The notes under the pieces: generated by a model | Seen by the model: the letters and a program-made list of their open reading frames with translations, nothing else | Told to the model about the DNA's origin: nothing | Databases searched by the model: none | Position numbers and translations under genes: made by a program | DNA from: Myxococcota bacterium | GTDB taxonomy: Bacteria > Myxococcota_A > UBA9160 > PR03 | NCBI GenBank assembly: GCA_030066475.1 | Contig: JASJBO010000035.1 | Span: forward strand, 1 to 22,529 | DNA length: 22,529 bases | Direction of reading: 5' to 3' | Part shown: positions 6,739-14,727 of the stretch, in pieces | Layout of the letters: each line of letters starts with the position of its first letter | Numbering within the stretch: the first letter of the stretch is position 1

Positions 6739-7466
6739 GGTTGCGCGAACGGGTCTGCGTGGTGACGGGGGGAAGCCGCGGCATCGGCGCGGCCATCACG
6801 CGGGCCTTCACCGCCGAGGGCGCCCTCGTGGTGCCGACCTACTGCTCGCGGCGCGCCGAGGCGGACAAGCTGGTCGCCGATTGCGGCTGCGAAGCCCCGG
6901 TCGCGCTCGACGTGCGGAGCCGGGAGAGCGTGCGCGGCGCCCTCGCGACGGTCGCCGAGCGCTACGGACGCGTCGACGTCCTGGTGAACAACGCCGGCAT
7001 CAACATCACGGGCGACTTCGACGAGATCACCGACGAGGCGTGGGACGCGGTGCTCGACGTCGATCTGAAGGGGGTCTTCGTCTGCTGCCAGGAGGTGCTG
7101 TCGCTGCTCTCGGACGGAGGCCGCATCATCAACGTCGGCTCGCTGTCGGGCGAGTACGGGGGGCCGAGGACACCCTCCTACGCCGCCGCCAAGGCGGGCG
7201 TGATGGCGCTCACCCACTGCCTGGCGCGCTTCGTCGCCCACCGCGGCATCACCGTGAACTGCCTGTCGCCGGGCGTGATCGAGTCCGAGCTGACCAGCCG
7301 CACGATGCCGGCCGACCTGAAGGAGCGGATCCTGCCGCTGATCCTGCTGGGTCGGCTCGGCCGCACCGACGAGCTCACCGGGGCGGCCGTCTTCCTGGCC
7401 TCGCAGGAGTCGAGCTACATGACCGCGCAGACGCTCTCGGTGAACGGCGGCGCATGGGTGCGCTGA
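6735..7466 (+). CDS. FabG-like short-chain dehydrogenase/reductase
   Basis: A classical SDR of 243 residues. The cofactor loop TGGSRGIG is at 11-18, NNAG at 85-88, the catalytic serine at 136 (INVGSLSG) and YAAAK at 149-153. NAD(P)-dependent oxidation or reduction of a hydroxyl or keto group is therefore expected. The sequence is closest in style to 3-oxoacyl-ACP reductases, but its place between a UDP-sugar hydrolase and an ATP-grasp ligase makes a sugar or acyl-donor substrate more likely than a fatty-acid role. The ATG at 6735 overlaps the previous stop by 4 nt and has GAGGAGAGG upstream. The 3' end overlaps the ATP-grasp gene by 13 nt. Confidence 0.9.
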   Translation: MRLRERVCVVTGGSRGIGAAITRAFTAEGALVVPTYCSRRAEADKLVADCGCEAPVALDVRSRESVRGALATVAERYGRVDVLVNNAGINITGDFDEITDEAWDAVLDVDLKGVFVCCQEVLSLLSDGGRIINVGSLSGEYGGPRTPSYAAAKAGVMALTHCLARFVAHRGITVNCLSPGVIESELTSRTMPADLKERILPLILLGRLGRTDELTGAAVFLASQESSYMTAQTLSVNGGAWVR

Positions 7467-8716
7467 GCCGCAGCCTCGCCGGCCGGCGGCTGCTCGTCGT
7501 GGGCGGGGGTCGCGAGGCCCTGCCCGGCATCGAGCGGCTGCGAGAGCGCGGCGCCTGGGTGGCGGTGAGCGACCGCGACCCGCACGCGCCCGGCTGCCGG
7601 GCGGGCGACCGCGCCCTCGCCGCCAGCACCTACGACCCGCCCGGCACGGTCGCGGCGGCGGCTGCGCTGCATCGCGAGCGCGCCCTCGACGGCGTGCTGT
7701 GCATCGCCAGCGACGTGCCCCGGACGGTGGCCGCCGTCGCCCGGGCGCTGGCGCTGCCCGGCCTCTCCGCCGAGTCGGCCCACCTCGCGACCGACAAGCT
7801 CGCGATGAAGCGCGCCCTGCGGGCCGGCGGCGTGCCCGTCCCCGACTTCGCCGCCGTCGCGTCGGCGGACGAGCTGCGGCGGCGGGCCGACCAGCTGGGA
7901 TTCCCCGTCGTCGTCAAGCCCGTCGACAGCCGCGGCGCGCGCGGCGTGCTGCGGCTGACGCACGGCGCCGAGCTGGACGGGGCGTTCGAGACCGCTGCCA
8001 CCGAGTCGCCGACCGGACGCGTGATGGTGGAGCGCTTCGTCCCGGGCCCGCAGATCTCGAGCGAGTCCTTCCTGTGCGACGGCGTGCCGGTGACGCCCGG
8101 CTGCGCCGACCGCAACTACGAGCTCCTGGAGCGCTGTGCGCCGTGGGTCATCGAGAACGGGGGCCTGCAGCCGAGTCGACACCACGCGAACGCCGCGGCC
8201 GCGATCGACGACGTGATCGGGCGCGCGGCCGCGGCGCTGGGCATCTCGGGCGGCGTGCTGAAGGGCGACCTGGTGCTCGACCCGGCGCGCGGGCCCGTGG
8301 TGATCGAGGTCGCGGCGCGGCTGAGCGGGGGCTCGTTCTGCACGCGCACCATCCCGCTCTCGACGGGCGTCGACCTGGTCGAGGCCGCGGCGCGGTACGC
8401 GGTCGGGGAGACGGTCGCACCGGAGCGCCTGGCGGCGCGGCACTGGCGGCCGGTGGCCAACCGCTACTTCCTGCCGGAGCCGGGACGACTCGTCGCGGTG
8501 TCGGGCGACGAGCGGGCCCGGCGGCTTCCGGGCATCGTCCACCTCGACCTCGACGTGCGGCCCGGCGACCGGATCGAGCCGCTCACCGACCACACGCGAC
8601 GCGCGGGCTCCGTGATCGCCCGGGGCGAGGACCCCGGCCAGGCGGTCGCTCGCGCCGAGGCGGCCGTCGCCGCCGTCCAGTTCACCGTACGCCGCGACGC
8701 CGGCCGCGCCGCGTAG
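7454..8716 (+). CDS. ATP-grasp ligase
   Basis: ATP-grasp enzymes join a carboxylate to an amine or thiol through an acyl-phosphate. This 420-residue protein has a pre-ATP-grasp Rossmann part (12-105, starting LLVVGGGREA) and DKLAMKRAL at 114-122. The central ATP-grasp elements are FPVVVKPVDSRGARGV (150-165), VMVERFVPGPQISSESF (190-206) and VVIEVAARLSGG (282-293), which supplies the metal-binding acidic residues. It resembles the carboxylate-amine ligases found in natural-product and sugar clusters; the substrate is not evident. No PseH-type acetyltransferase is visible in the window, so this ligase could acylate the C4 amino group of the sugar, for example with an amino acid (inference). The ATG at 7454 lies inside the SDR gene, with only a weak ribosome site. 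Confidence 0.87.
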   Translation: MGALSRSLAGRRLLVVGGGREALPGIERLRERGAWVAVSDRDPHAPGCRAGDRALAASTYDPPGTVAAAAALHRERALDGVLCIASDVPRTVAAVARALALPGLSAESAHLATDKLAMKRALRAGGVPVPDFAAVASADELRRRADQLGFPVVVKPVDSRGARGVLRLTHGAELDGAFETAATESPTGRVMVERFVPGPQISSESFLCDGVPVTPGCADRNYELLERCAPWVIENGGLQPSRHHANAAAAIDDVIGRAAAALGISGGVLKGDLVLDPARGPVVIEVAARLSGGSFCTRTIPLSTGVDLVEAAARYAVGETVAPERLAARHWRPVANRYFLPEPGRLVAVSGDERARRLPGIVHLDLDVRPGDRIEPLTDHTRRAGSVIARGEDPGQAVARAEAAVAAVQFTVRRDAGRAA

Positions 8717-8740
8717 CCGACGACGCAACGGGAGACCCGC

Positions 8741-9421
8741 ATGCAGCTCTTTCTCGACACCGCCTCGATCGACGACATCGAGCGCCTGAAGCCCCTCGGG
8801 CTGGTGCAGGGCGTGACGACCAACCCCGCCCTGCTGGCGCGCGAGGGTGGGTCCGCCCTGCAGCAGCTCGAAGCGATCGCCGCGCGGGTCGAGGGTCCCG
8901 TGTCCGCCCAGGTGACCCAGGACGGCGCCAAGGAGATGATCGCCCAGGGCCGCGCCCTCGCCGACGTGGCGCCCAACGTGATCGTGAAGGTGCCCGCCCA
9001 CGCCGCGGGGCTCGAGGCCGCCCGGGCCCTGTCGGACCGCGGCGTGGACTGCAACGTGACGCTCGCCTTCGACGCCGCGCAGGCGATCCCCTTCGCGACC
9101 GTGCCGGTGGCCTACGTGAGCCTGATCCTCGGCCGCGTGGAGGACTTCGGCCTGCCGAGCGGCGAGCGGGTGCGCTCCGCCGCGCGGCTGCTCGAGCGGA
9201 TCGGCTCGCGCACCAAGCTGCTGGTCGCGAGCCTGCGCAATCCGGCCCACCTGCGCGTCGCGGTGGAGGGCGGTGCCGACGTGGTGACCGTGCCGCCGAG
9301 CACCTGGGACCTGCTCTTCGCCAACCCGCTCACGGCGACTGGCGCCTCCGACTTCGAACGCGCCTGGACCGCGCTGCCGGAGCCCCTGCGCCGCGCCTAC
9401 GACGAGCTGGCGGACGCGTGA
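8741..9421 (+). CDS. Transaldolase-family aldolase (FSA/TalC type)
   Basis: The 226-residue length is that of the short FSA/TalC subfamily, which cleaves or forms ketose phosphates through a lysine Schiff base. The diagnostic segments are FLDTASIDDIERL (4-16), GVTTNPALL (24-32), QVT (57-59), IVKVP (81-85, catalytic K83) and CNVTLAF (104-110). The usual SPFVGR segment reads SLILGR (127-132), which alters the loop facing the substrate. GGGAGA precedes the ATG, and the 24-nt gap upstream is the longest in the operon. No other pentose-phosphate or glycolytic gene is nearby, so an aldol step in building or trimming the special sugar is more likely than housekeeping metabolism (inference). Confidence 0.9.
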   Translation: MQLFLDTASIDDIERLKPLGLVQGVTTNPALLAREGGSALQQLEAIAARVEGPVSAQVTQDGAKEMIAQGRALADVAPNVIVKVPAHAAGLEAARALSDRGVDCNVTLAFDAAQAIPFATVPVAYVSLILGRVEDFGLPSGERVRSAARLLERIGSRTKLLVASLRNPAHLRVAVEGGADVVTVPPSTWDLLFANPLTATGASDFERAWTALPEPLRRAYDELADA

Positions 9422-10170
9422 TGGCGGCGCCCCGCCCCCAGGAGCCCGCCGCCCCGCTCCCGGCCGAAGCCCGGCGCTTCGCGGAGTCGGCCGACCCGCT
9501 CGAGGTGCGGCTCGCGAACTTCGAGAAGTACGTGCCGCGCCCGAACCTGATGCGCTTCCTCGCGCGCGCCGACCTCTTCCGCAGGACGCTCGGCGTGAAG
9601 GGCAGCATCGTCGAGGCCGGCGTCCACCACGGAGGTGGGCTGATGGCCTGGGCCAAGCTCTGCTCGACCTTCGAGCCGTTCGCGATCCACCGCCGCGTGA
9701 TCGGGTTCGACACGTTCGCGGGCTTCCCCGAGCTGACGGCGCGCGACGCACCGGCTCCGGGGACGCGGAACGACGCGAGCGCGCCGGGCGCCTTCGATCC
9801 CGGCCAGGCGCTCTACGCCGAGCTGCAGGCGTCGATCGCCGACTTCGACGAACGCCGCATCCTGAGCCGCTTCCCGAAGGTGGAGCTCGTGCGCGGCGAC
9901 GCGCGCCAGACCATTCCGGACTACGTGCAGCAGAACCGCCACCTGCTGGTCTCCCTGCTGTTCCTCGACTTCGACCTCTACGAGCCCACCCAGGTCGCGC
10001 TCGAGTGGCTCCGCCCGCGCATGCCGAAGGGCGCGGTGATCGCGTTCGATCAGGTCAACAGCGCCTTCTGGCCCGGCGAGACCGAGGCGCTGCTCGAGAC
10101 CTTCGACCTGAACTCCCTGCGGCTCGAGCAGCTCCCCTTCGATGCGAACATCGCGTTCGCGGTGCTGTGA
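9421..10170 (+). CDS. TylF/MycF-type sugar O-methyltransferase
   Basis: A SAM-dependent methyltransferase of 249 residues. The SAM-binding strand-loop is IVEAGVHHGGGLMAWAKL (63-80), followed by GFDTFAGFP (95-103). The metal-binding and catalytic stretch is LFLDFDLYEPTQVALEWL, followed by GAVIAFDQ. These fit the macrocin O-methyltransferase (TylF) family, whose characterised members methylate sugar hydroxyls using Mg2+. One aspartate of the usual DD pair is replaced (FDQ). The ATG at 9421 shares one base with the aldolase stop (TGATG). Its likely job is to methylate a hydroxyl of the surface glycan. Confidence 0.87.
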   Translation: MAAPRPQEPAAPLPAEARRFAESADPLEVRLANFEKYVPRPNLMRFLARADLFRRTLGVKGSIVEAGVHHGGGLMAWAKLCSTFEPFAIHRRVIGFDTFAGFPELTARDAPAPGTRNDASAPGAFDPGQALYAELQASIADFDERRILSRFPKVELVRGDARQTIPDYVQQNRHLLVSLLFLDFDLYEPTQVALEWLRPRMPKGAVIAFDQVNSAFWPGETEALLETFDLNSLRLEQLPFDANIAFAVL

Positions 10171-10177
10171 GCCGGCC

Positions 10178-11005
10178 TTGAGCGGTCGCACCGCGCCCGT
10201 GGTCCTGCAGTGCGGCTTCCCGAAGTCGGGAAACTACGGCGTCTACAAGCTGCTCGAGGCGCTGCTCTCGGCCCGCGACCGCTTCGTCTCCTACAAGCGG
10301 GCCAGTGGACTGGCGCGCGTGGTGGAGGGATTGTGCGCCGAGCAGGCGCTCTTCCCGGAGGCCGCGCAGGTGGACAGCTTCTCGTTCGCGTCGGGCCGCT
10401 GTGAGCTCGAGCTCCCGCACCCGGCCTGCCGCCGGCTCCCCGTCGACCCCGACCTGCTGTTCGGCACCTCGACCCTGCTGTGGACGCACGACCCGGCCAC
10501 CGTGGCCGCGCGTCCGGAGCTCGCGGCGGTGACGCATCGGGTCTACGTGGCCCGCGACGGGCGCGACGTGCTCGATTCCCTCGCCCACCACGTGACGCGT
10601 CCCGAGATCCTGCGACTGCACCCCGAGTACCGGCACCGCAGCGCGGGGGCGGTCTACGCCGACCGCCGGCTCTTCGAGCGCTACGCGCGGCGCTGGGCGG
10701 AGCACGTGCGAAGCCTGCTGCAGGACCCGGGCCCGTGGCTCGTGGTCCGCCTCGAGGACCTGATGGACGATGCCGCCGGGGTGGCGGCGCGCATCGGCGA
10801 CGCCCTGGATCTGCCCGTCGACGCGCGGCGACTCGGCGACGGCGTCGCCTTCGAGGCGCTGGCGCAGCGGGCGCCCGGCCACCTGCGCCGCGGAGGCCGC
10901 GGCGCGTGGCGCGACGCGTTCGACGCCGGGCACGCGCGCGTGTTCCGCGAGGTGGCCGGCGATGCGCTCGTGGCGCTCGGCTACGACGCGGGAGGGACGG
11001 CCTGA
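10178..11005 (+). CDS. Sulfotransferase 1 (PAPS-dependent)
   Basis: Cytosolic-type sulfotransferases move a sulfuryl group from PAPS to a hydroxyl. The 5'-phosphosulfate loop is FPKSGNY (14-20), a variant of PKSGTTW. The 3'-phosphate site is VARDGRDVLDSLAHH (124-138). A C-terminal HLRRGGRGAW segment matches the RKGxxGDW motif except that Ala replaces Asp. Length is about 275 residues. The start is uncertain: TTG at 10178 gives a leader similar in length to sulfotransferase 2, while GTG at 10199 would trim seven residues. Neither has a strong ribosome site. It is related to the gene at 12204-13034 but clearly diverged. The 3' end overlaps the fusion gene by one base. Confidence 0.85.
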   Translation: MSGRTAPVVLQCGFPKSGNYGVYKLLEALLSARDRFVSYKRASGLARVVEGLCAEQALFPEAAQVDSFSFASGRCELELPHPACRRLPVDPDLLFGTSTLLWTHDPATVAARPELAAVTHRVYVARDGRDVLDSLAHHVTRPEILRLHPEYRHRSAGAVYADRRLFERYARRWAEHVRSLLQDPGPWLVVRLEDLMDDAAGVAARIGDALDLPVDARRLGDGVAFEALAQRAPGHLRRGGRGAWRDAFDAGHARVFREVAGDALVALGYDAGGTA

Positions 11006-12207
11006 TGCGGATGCCTGCGCTCGAGCGCTTCCTGGTGCAGGGCAGCTCGCGCTCCTGGAAGGGCGCGCCCGACCCGAGCGTGAGCGAGCTGGACGGACGG
11101 CTGGTGGTCGAGTGGACCCTCGAGCGGATCGCGCGCGCCTTCCCCGGCGTTCCGATCACGCTGGTCGCGCCCGCCTTCGATCGCGGCGGGCGCTTCGAGG
11201 ACCTCCCCGCACGCCTGCCGCAGATCGCGCTCGAGGTGCTGTGCGAGCACGACGACGACCCCCTGGCGCGCCTGGTGGCCGCGACCCGCGGGCTGGCGGA
11301 CGACGCCCTGGTGGCGCGCTGCGACGCCCAGCACTGCTTCTTCGACGTGGAGCGCACGCGCGAGATGGCCGCGACCGCGGCGCGCCGCGCGCTGTCCTGC
11401 GTGAAGTTCCCCGACGACTTCCCCCCGCAGTTCGCCTCCGAGATCTACCGCGTCGGCGCGCTGCGCCGGCTGGCGGACGAGCTGGACGACGCCGCGCTGC
11501 GCGTGCACCCGAAGCTCGCCCTCTGCCGCCCCACGAGCCCCCACCCCTGGGCGCTGCTCGATCCGCCTCCGCGCTACGCCGACGCCGAGCTGCGCCGCTG
11601 CCGCGAGCGCGCGCGCGCCGTGTACGGGCCGCGCAGCGAGGGGGACGCGAGGCGCCGGCTGCGCGCCGGCGACCAGTCGCGCTTCCACTACGAGCTGGCG
11701 GCGCCCCATCTCGCGGGCCGCCGGCGTCTGCTCGAGGCGGCCTGTGGGGACGGGAACGGCGCGCGTTTCCTGGCCGACCGGGTGCCGCACGTCACGGCCG
11801 TCGACTGCGACGCCGCCCAGCTCCCGCGGCTCTCGGGGGAGCGCGGCGCCGCCGGGACGATCGAGCCGGTGGCGGCGGACGTCACGCGCCTGCCCTTCCC
11901 CGACGGCTGCTTCGACGCCGCGACCTCGTTCGAGACCATCGAGCACACCGATCCCGAGGCCTTCCTGCGCGAGCTCCGCCGCGTGCTCGCCCCGGGCGCG
12001 GTGCTGGTGCTCAGCACGCCGCAGAACTCGCTGGGTCGCATCCCGCTCAACCCGCACCACGAGCGCGAGTTCAGCCTCGACGAGATCCGGGCGCTGTGCG
12101 AGGTCCCCTTCCGCGTGCGCGAGGTGACCGGCATCAAGGCGGGCCGCGTCGTGGTGCCGGGAGATCCGGTCGGCAACAACACCGTGCTCGTGTGCGAGCG
12201 ACCGTGA
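11005..12207 (+). CDS. Fusion of SpsF-like nucleotidyltransferase domain and class I methyltransferase
   Basis: The protein has 400 residues. The C-terminal half (about 225-400) is a clear class I SAM methyltransferase: motif I LLEAACGDGNGARFLA (242-257), TAVDCDA, ADVTRLPFPDGCFDAATSFETIEH (291-314) and LRRVLAPGAVLVLSTP. The N-terminal half (1 to about 200) follows the order of SpsF/NeuA-type cytidylyltransferases. FLVQGSSRSWKG (9-20) stands for the nucleotide loop, GRLVVEWTLERI (31-42) follows, HDDDPLARLVAAT (82-94) stands for the DDVLARF segment and LVARCDAQHCFFD (102-114) for the metal-binding strand. FPPQFASEIYRVGALRRL (139-156) matches the SpsF tail. The nucleotide loop has lost the RLPGK pattern present in the true SpsF at 14728-15465, so activity of this half is doubtful. 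The ATG at 11005 follows GGAGGG and shares a base with the previous stop. Confidence 0.8.
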   Translation: MRMPALERFLVQGSSRSWKGAPDPSVSELDGRLVVEWTLERIARAFPGVPITLVAPAFDRGGRFEDLPARLPQIALEVLCEHDDDPLARLVAATRGLADDALVARCDAQHCFFDVERTREMAATAARRALSCVKFPDDFPPQFASEIYRVGALRRLADELDDAALRVHPKLALCRPTSPHPWALLDPPPRYADAELRRCRERARAVYGPRSEGDARRRLRAGDQSRFHYELAAPHLAGRRRLLEAACGDGNGARFLADRVPHVTAVDCDAAQLPRLSGERGAAGTIEPVAADVTRLPFPDGCFDAATSFETIEHTDPEAFLRELRRVLAPGAVLVLSTPQNSLGRIPLNPHHEREFSLDEIRALCEVPFRVREVTGIKAGRVVVPGDPVGNNTVLVCERP

Positions 12208-13034
12208 GCGCGGCCGCCGTGCCCGCGTTCCGGGTGCTGCAGTGCGGCTACTCGAAGTCGGGGAACTACCTGCTCCATCAGGTCGCGTCCGCGATGCTCG
12301 AGGCACACGGCCGCTTCCGCTCGTTCGTGGAGCGCGGCGGCGTGGGCGCGGCCATCGATGCGCTCTGCCCGGACACCCGCCGCATGCCGACGGCGCGGCG
12401 GGTCGACAACCTCAAGCTGGTCGACGGCTCCTGGCACGTGCAGTTCCCGGACCTGCGCGCCCGCTTCCTCCCGGTCGACTGGGAGCTCGTGCTGCGCTCC
12501 TCGACGCTGGTCTGGAGCCACGACGATCCGGTCGCCCTGACGCCCTGGGAGGACGACTTCTCCCATCGGCTCTACGTGCTTCGCGACGGGCGCGACGTGG
12601 TCAACTCGATGCTCCACTACCTGGTGACGCCCGCGATCCTGCGGCTCTACCCGGACCACCGCTTCGAGACCCTGGAGCAGATCTACGCCGATCTCGACTT
12701 CTTCGCCGGCAAGGTGTGCGCCTGGCGCGACCACGCGCGCGCCTACCTCGCGCGCGCCGACCGCTACCAGCTGGTCCGCTACGAGACGCTCGTCGGGCAG
12801 CGCGAGGCGGCCATCGACGCGATCGGCGTCGGGCTGGGGCTGGCGGTCGACGGACCGGCGCTGGCGGAGCGGACCTCGTTCGAGCGCATGCGGCGTTGGG
12901 CGCCGCGCCACGTGCGCCGCGGCCAGCGCGGCGACTGGAGGCGCCACTTCCGCCCCGAGCACCGCGACCTGTTCCGCGAGCTGGCGGGGCCCGAGCTGAT
13001 CACGCTGCGCTACGAGGACTCCGACGACTGGTAG
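12204..13034 (+). CDS. Sulfotransferase 2 (PAPS-dependent)
   Basis: This 276-residue homologue of the gene at 10178-11005 keeps the motifs better. The 5'-PAPS loop is YSKSGNY (16-22), the 3'-phosphate site is LRDGRDVVNSMLHYL (126-140), and the C-terminal RRGQRGDWRRHF is an almost textbook RKGxxGDWKxxF motif. It should transfer sulfate from PAPS to a glycan hydroxyl. The GTG at 12204 overlaps the fusion gene stop (GTGA). It is the last gene of the operon. Its final 35 bases overlap the 3' end of the convergent aldo/keto reductase, leaving no room for an intrinsic terminator. Confidence 0.88.
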   Translation: MSAAAVPAFRVLQCGYSKSGNYLLHQVASAMLEAHGRFRSFVERGGVGAAIDALCPDTRRMPTARRVDNLKLVDGSWHVQFPDLRARFLPVDWELVLRSSTLVWSHDDPVALTPWEDDFSHRLYVLRDGRDVVNSMLHYLVTPAILRLYPDHRFETLEQIYADLDFFAGKVCAWRDHARAYLARADRYQLVRYETLVGQREAAIDAIGVGLGLAVDGPALAERTSFERMRRWAPRHVRRGQRGDWRRHFRPEHRDLFRELAGPELITLRYEDSDDW

Positions 13035-13953
13035 CCGTGGGCCAGCGCGACGGGTCGAGCAGGTCGTCGTCGAGCGGCGGCACGCAGGCGCGCAGCGCGT
13101 CGAGATCGGCACGCGACGGCGCGCGACGGCGCCACCAGCGGAGATCCTGCTCGAGCTGCGCCGCGCTCTCGCAGCCGACCACCAGGCGCACACCCGGCAG
13201 CTCGCGCGCGAACGCGAGGAACGCTTCGGCGGGCTCGAAGCCGCGCGGCTCCGCCCAGGCCGCGATGCGCTCGAGCGGCTCGGCCAGCGGGGCCAGCGCC
13301 TCGGGCAGCGACTCGGGCGCGAGGTGCGCGACGCCCTGCAGGAACACGCTGCGGACGTCGACCTGCCGGTGCCGGGCGCGCGCGCGGGCGAAGAAGCCGC
13401 TGCGCAGGAGCCGCTGGTCCAGCAGGCTGGTGGCGACCTGCACCACCTCCACCTCCGGGTCCGCCAGCGCCGCCTCCGCCTCGCCGGGGTTGGCGGCCGA
13501 GACGCCGAGGCGCCCGATGCGGCCGGCGCGGCGCTCGTCGCGCAGCAGCGACCAGATCGCCCCGCCGAACGCGTGCCGCTGGGCTGCGCGGTGGAGCAAC
13601 ACCACCCCCAGGCGGCGCCATCCCAACGCCCGGCGCGACGCGTCCAGGCTGGCGGCGGCGCACGCCCGCGCCTCGCGCGCGTCGCGCGTCTCCCGGCCGA
13701 GGTCGGCGGCGAGCTTGGTGGTCACGTCCCAGGCGGCCGCACCGCGGGCCCGCAGCAGCGATCCGATCACCCGCTCCGAGTCGCCGTAGGCGCGGGCCGT
13801 GTCGACCGCGCGCACGCCGGCGCGCTCGGCGCGGGCGAGCAGACGCGAGAGCTCCTCGCGGTCGGGCCGGCCCGTGCGGTTCGCGATTCCGTAGGACATG
13901 CCCCACTGGGCCGTCCCCAGCACCAGGCGGCGCGCATCTACCAAGCCGTCCAC
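13000..13953 (-). CDS. Aldo/keto reductase
   Basis: A 317-residue TIM-barrel NAD(P)H oxidoreductase. The opening strand is LVLGTAQWGMSYGIAN (10-25). The catalytic tetrad of the family is in place: D51 and Y56 (AVDTARAYGDSE, 49-60), K80 (TTKLA) and H121 (VVLLHR). The C-terminal VVGCESAAQLEQDL is the usual cofactor-binding end. Close relatives are commonly found beside spsF/neuB-type genes in surface-sugar clusters, so reduction of a sugar intermediate is the likely role. It is the last gene of the PseB operon. The start is GTG at 13953 (overlap with the SDR 16 nt) or TTG at 13944, which has a better-placed G-rich ribosome site. Confidence 0.88.
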   Translation of the reverse strand: MDGLVDARRLVLGTAQWGMSYGIANRTGRPDREELSRLLARAERAGVRAVDTARAYGDSERVIGSLLRARGAAAWDVTTKLAADLGRETRDAREARACAAASLDASRRALGWRRLGVVLLHRAAQRHAFGGAIWSLLRDERRAGRIGRLGVSAANPGEAEAALADPEVEVVQVATSLLDQRLLRSGFFARARARHRQVDVRSVFLQGVAHLAPESLPEALAPLAEPLERIAAWAEPRGFEPAEAFLAFARELPGVRLVVGCESAAQLEQDLRWWRRRAPSRADLDALRACVPPLDDDLLDPSRWPTATSRRSPRSAA

Positions 13954-14726
13954 CCCCCGTCCACGACGAGGTTGTGCCCGTTCACGTAGCTCGAGGCATC
14001 GGACAGGAGGAACACCACCGGACCGATCAGCTCCTGCGGCTCGCCCACGCGCCCGAGCGGCACGCGTCGGGCGAGCTCGTCCGCGAAGCCCGGGTCGCGC
14101 CGGATCGGCTCCCGGGGGAAGGGACCCGGCGATACGCAGTTCACGCGGATGCCCCGGCCGGCCAGATGGCAGGCCGCGTAGCGCGTGAACTGGACCACGC
14201 CCGCCTTGGCCGCGCCGTAGGCCGGCGGGTTGTGGTACTGCGGGTGGTCGCGGTAGGTGGAGGGCTGCGGCGACACGATCCCGTACATCGAAGCGACGTT
14301 GACGATGGATCCGCCGCGCCCCTGCATGCGGCGGGCCGCGGCCTGGGTGGCGAGCAGCAGGTCACCGAGTCCGCGCGCGAGGGTCGCCTCGACCTCCTCG
14401 CGCCCGAGCGAGAACAGGAGACCGCCCGGACCGCCGGTCGCGTTGTTGACCCATCCGTCGACGCCGCCGGCCTCGGCCTCCAGCGCATCGAGCACGCGGT
14501 CGACGTCGCCGTCGCGCGCGAGATCCGCGACGCACGGGACGACGCGACCGGCGACGTCCTGCCGTGCGGCGCACGCGGCGACGCGTCGGAGCGGCTCGGC
14601 GCGCCGGCCGCAGGCGACGACGGTGGCGCCGGCAGCCGCGAGGCCGAGCGAGAGGGCGCTGCCGAGGTGGCCGCCGCCCCCGGTCACGACCACGCCCCGG
14701 CCGGCGAGCGAGAAGTCGCCGCCCAC
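13938..14726 (-). CDS. PtmA-like SDR oxidoreductase
   Basis: The 262-residue SDR has the cofactor loop TGGGGHLG (15-22), NNAT in place of NNAG (94-97), a catalytic serine at 146 (SIVNVASMYGIV) and YGAAK (170-174). The insertion between the serine and the tyrosine (SPQPSTYRDHPQYHNPPAY) resembles the PtmA group of flagellin-modification dehydrogenases in Campylobacter and similar loci. Oxidation or reduction of the nonulosonate or its precursor is expected. The open frame runs upstream to 14801, but that would overlap spsF by more than 70 nt; the GTG at 14726 begins one base past the spsF stop. The gene ends with a 16-nt overlap into the aldo/keto reductase. Confidence 0.87.
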   Translation of the reverse strand: MGGDFSLAGRGVVVTGGGGHLGSALSLGLAAAGATVVACGRRAEPLRRVAACAARQDVAGRVVPCVADLARDGDVDRVLDALEAEAGGVDGWVNNATGGPGGLLFSLGREEVEATLARGLGDLLLATQAAARRMQGRGGSIVNVASMYGIVSPQPSTYRDHPQYHNPPAYGAAKAGVVQFTRYAACHLAGRGIRVNCVSPGPFPREPIRRDPGFADELARRVPLGRVGEPQELIGPVVFLLSDASSYVNGHNLVVDGGWTAW

Positions 14727-14727
14727 C

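Noticed and set aside
8741..9421. The aldolase as an ordinary pentose-phosphate transaldolase
   Set aside because: It is of the short FSA/TalC type, lies within a surface-sugar operon, and has a changed active-site loop. Housekeeping use cannot be excluded without the rest of the genome.
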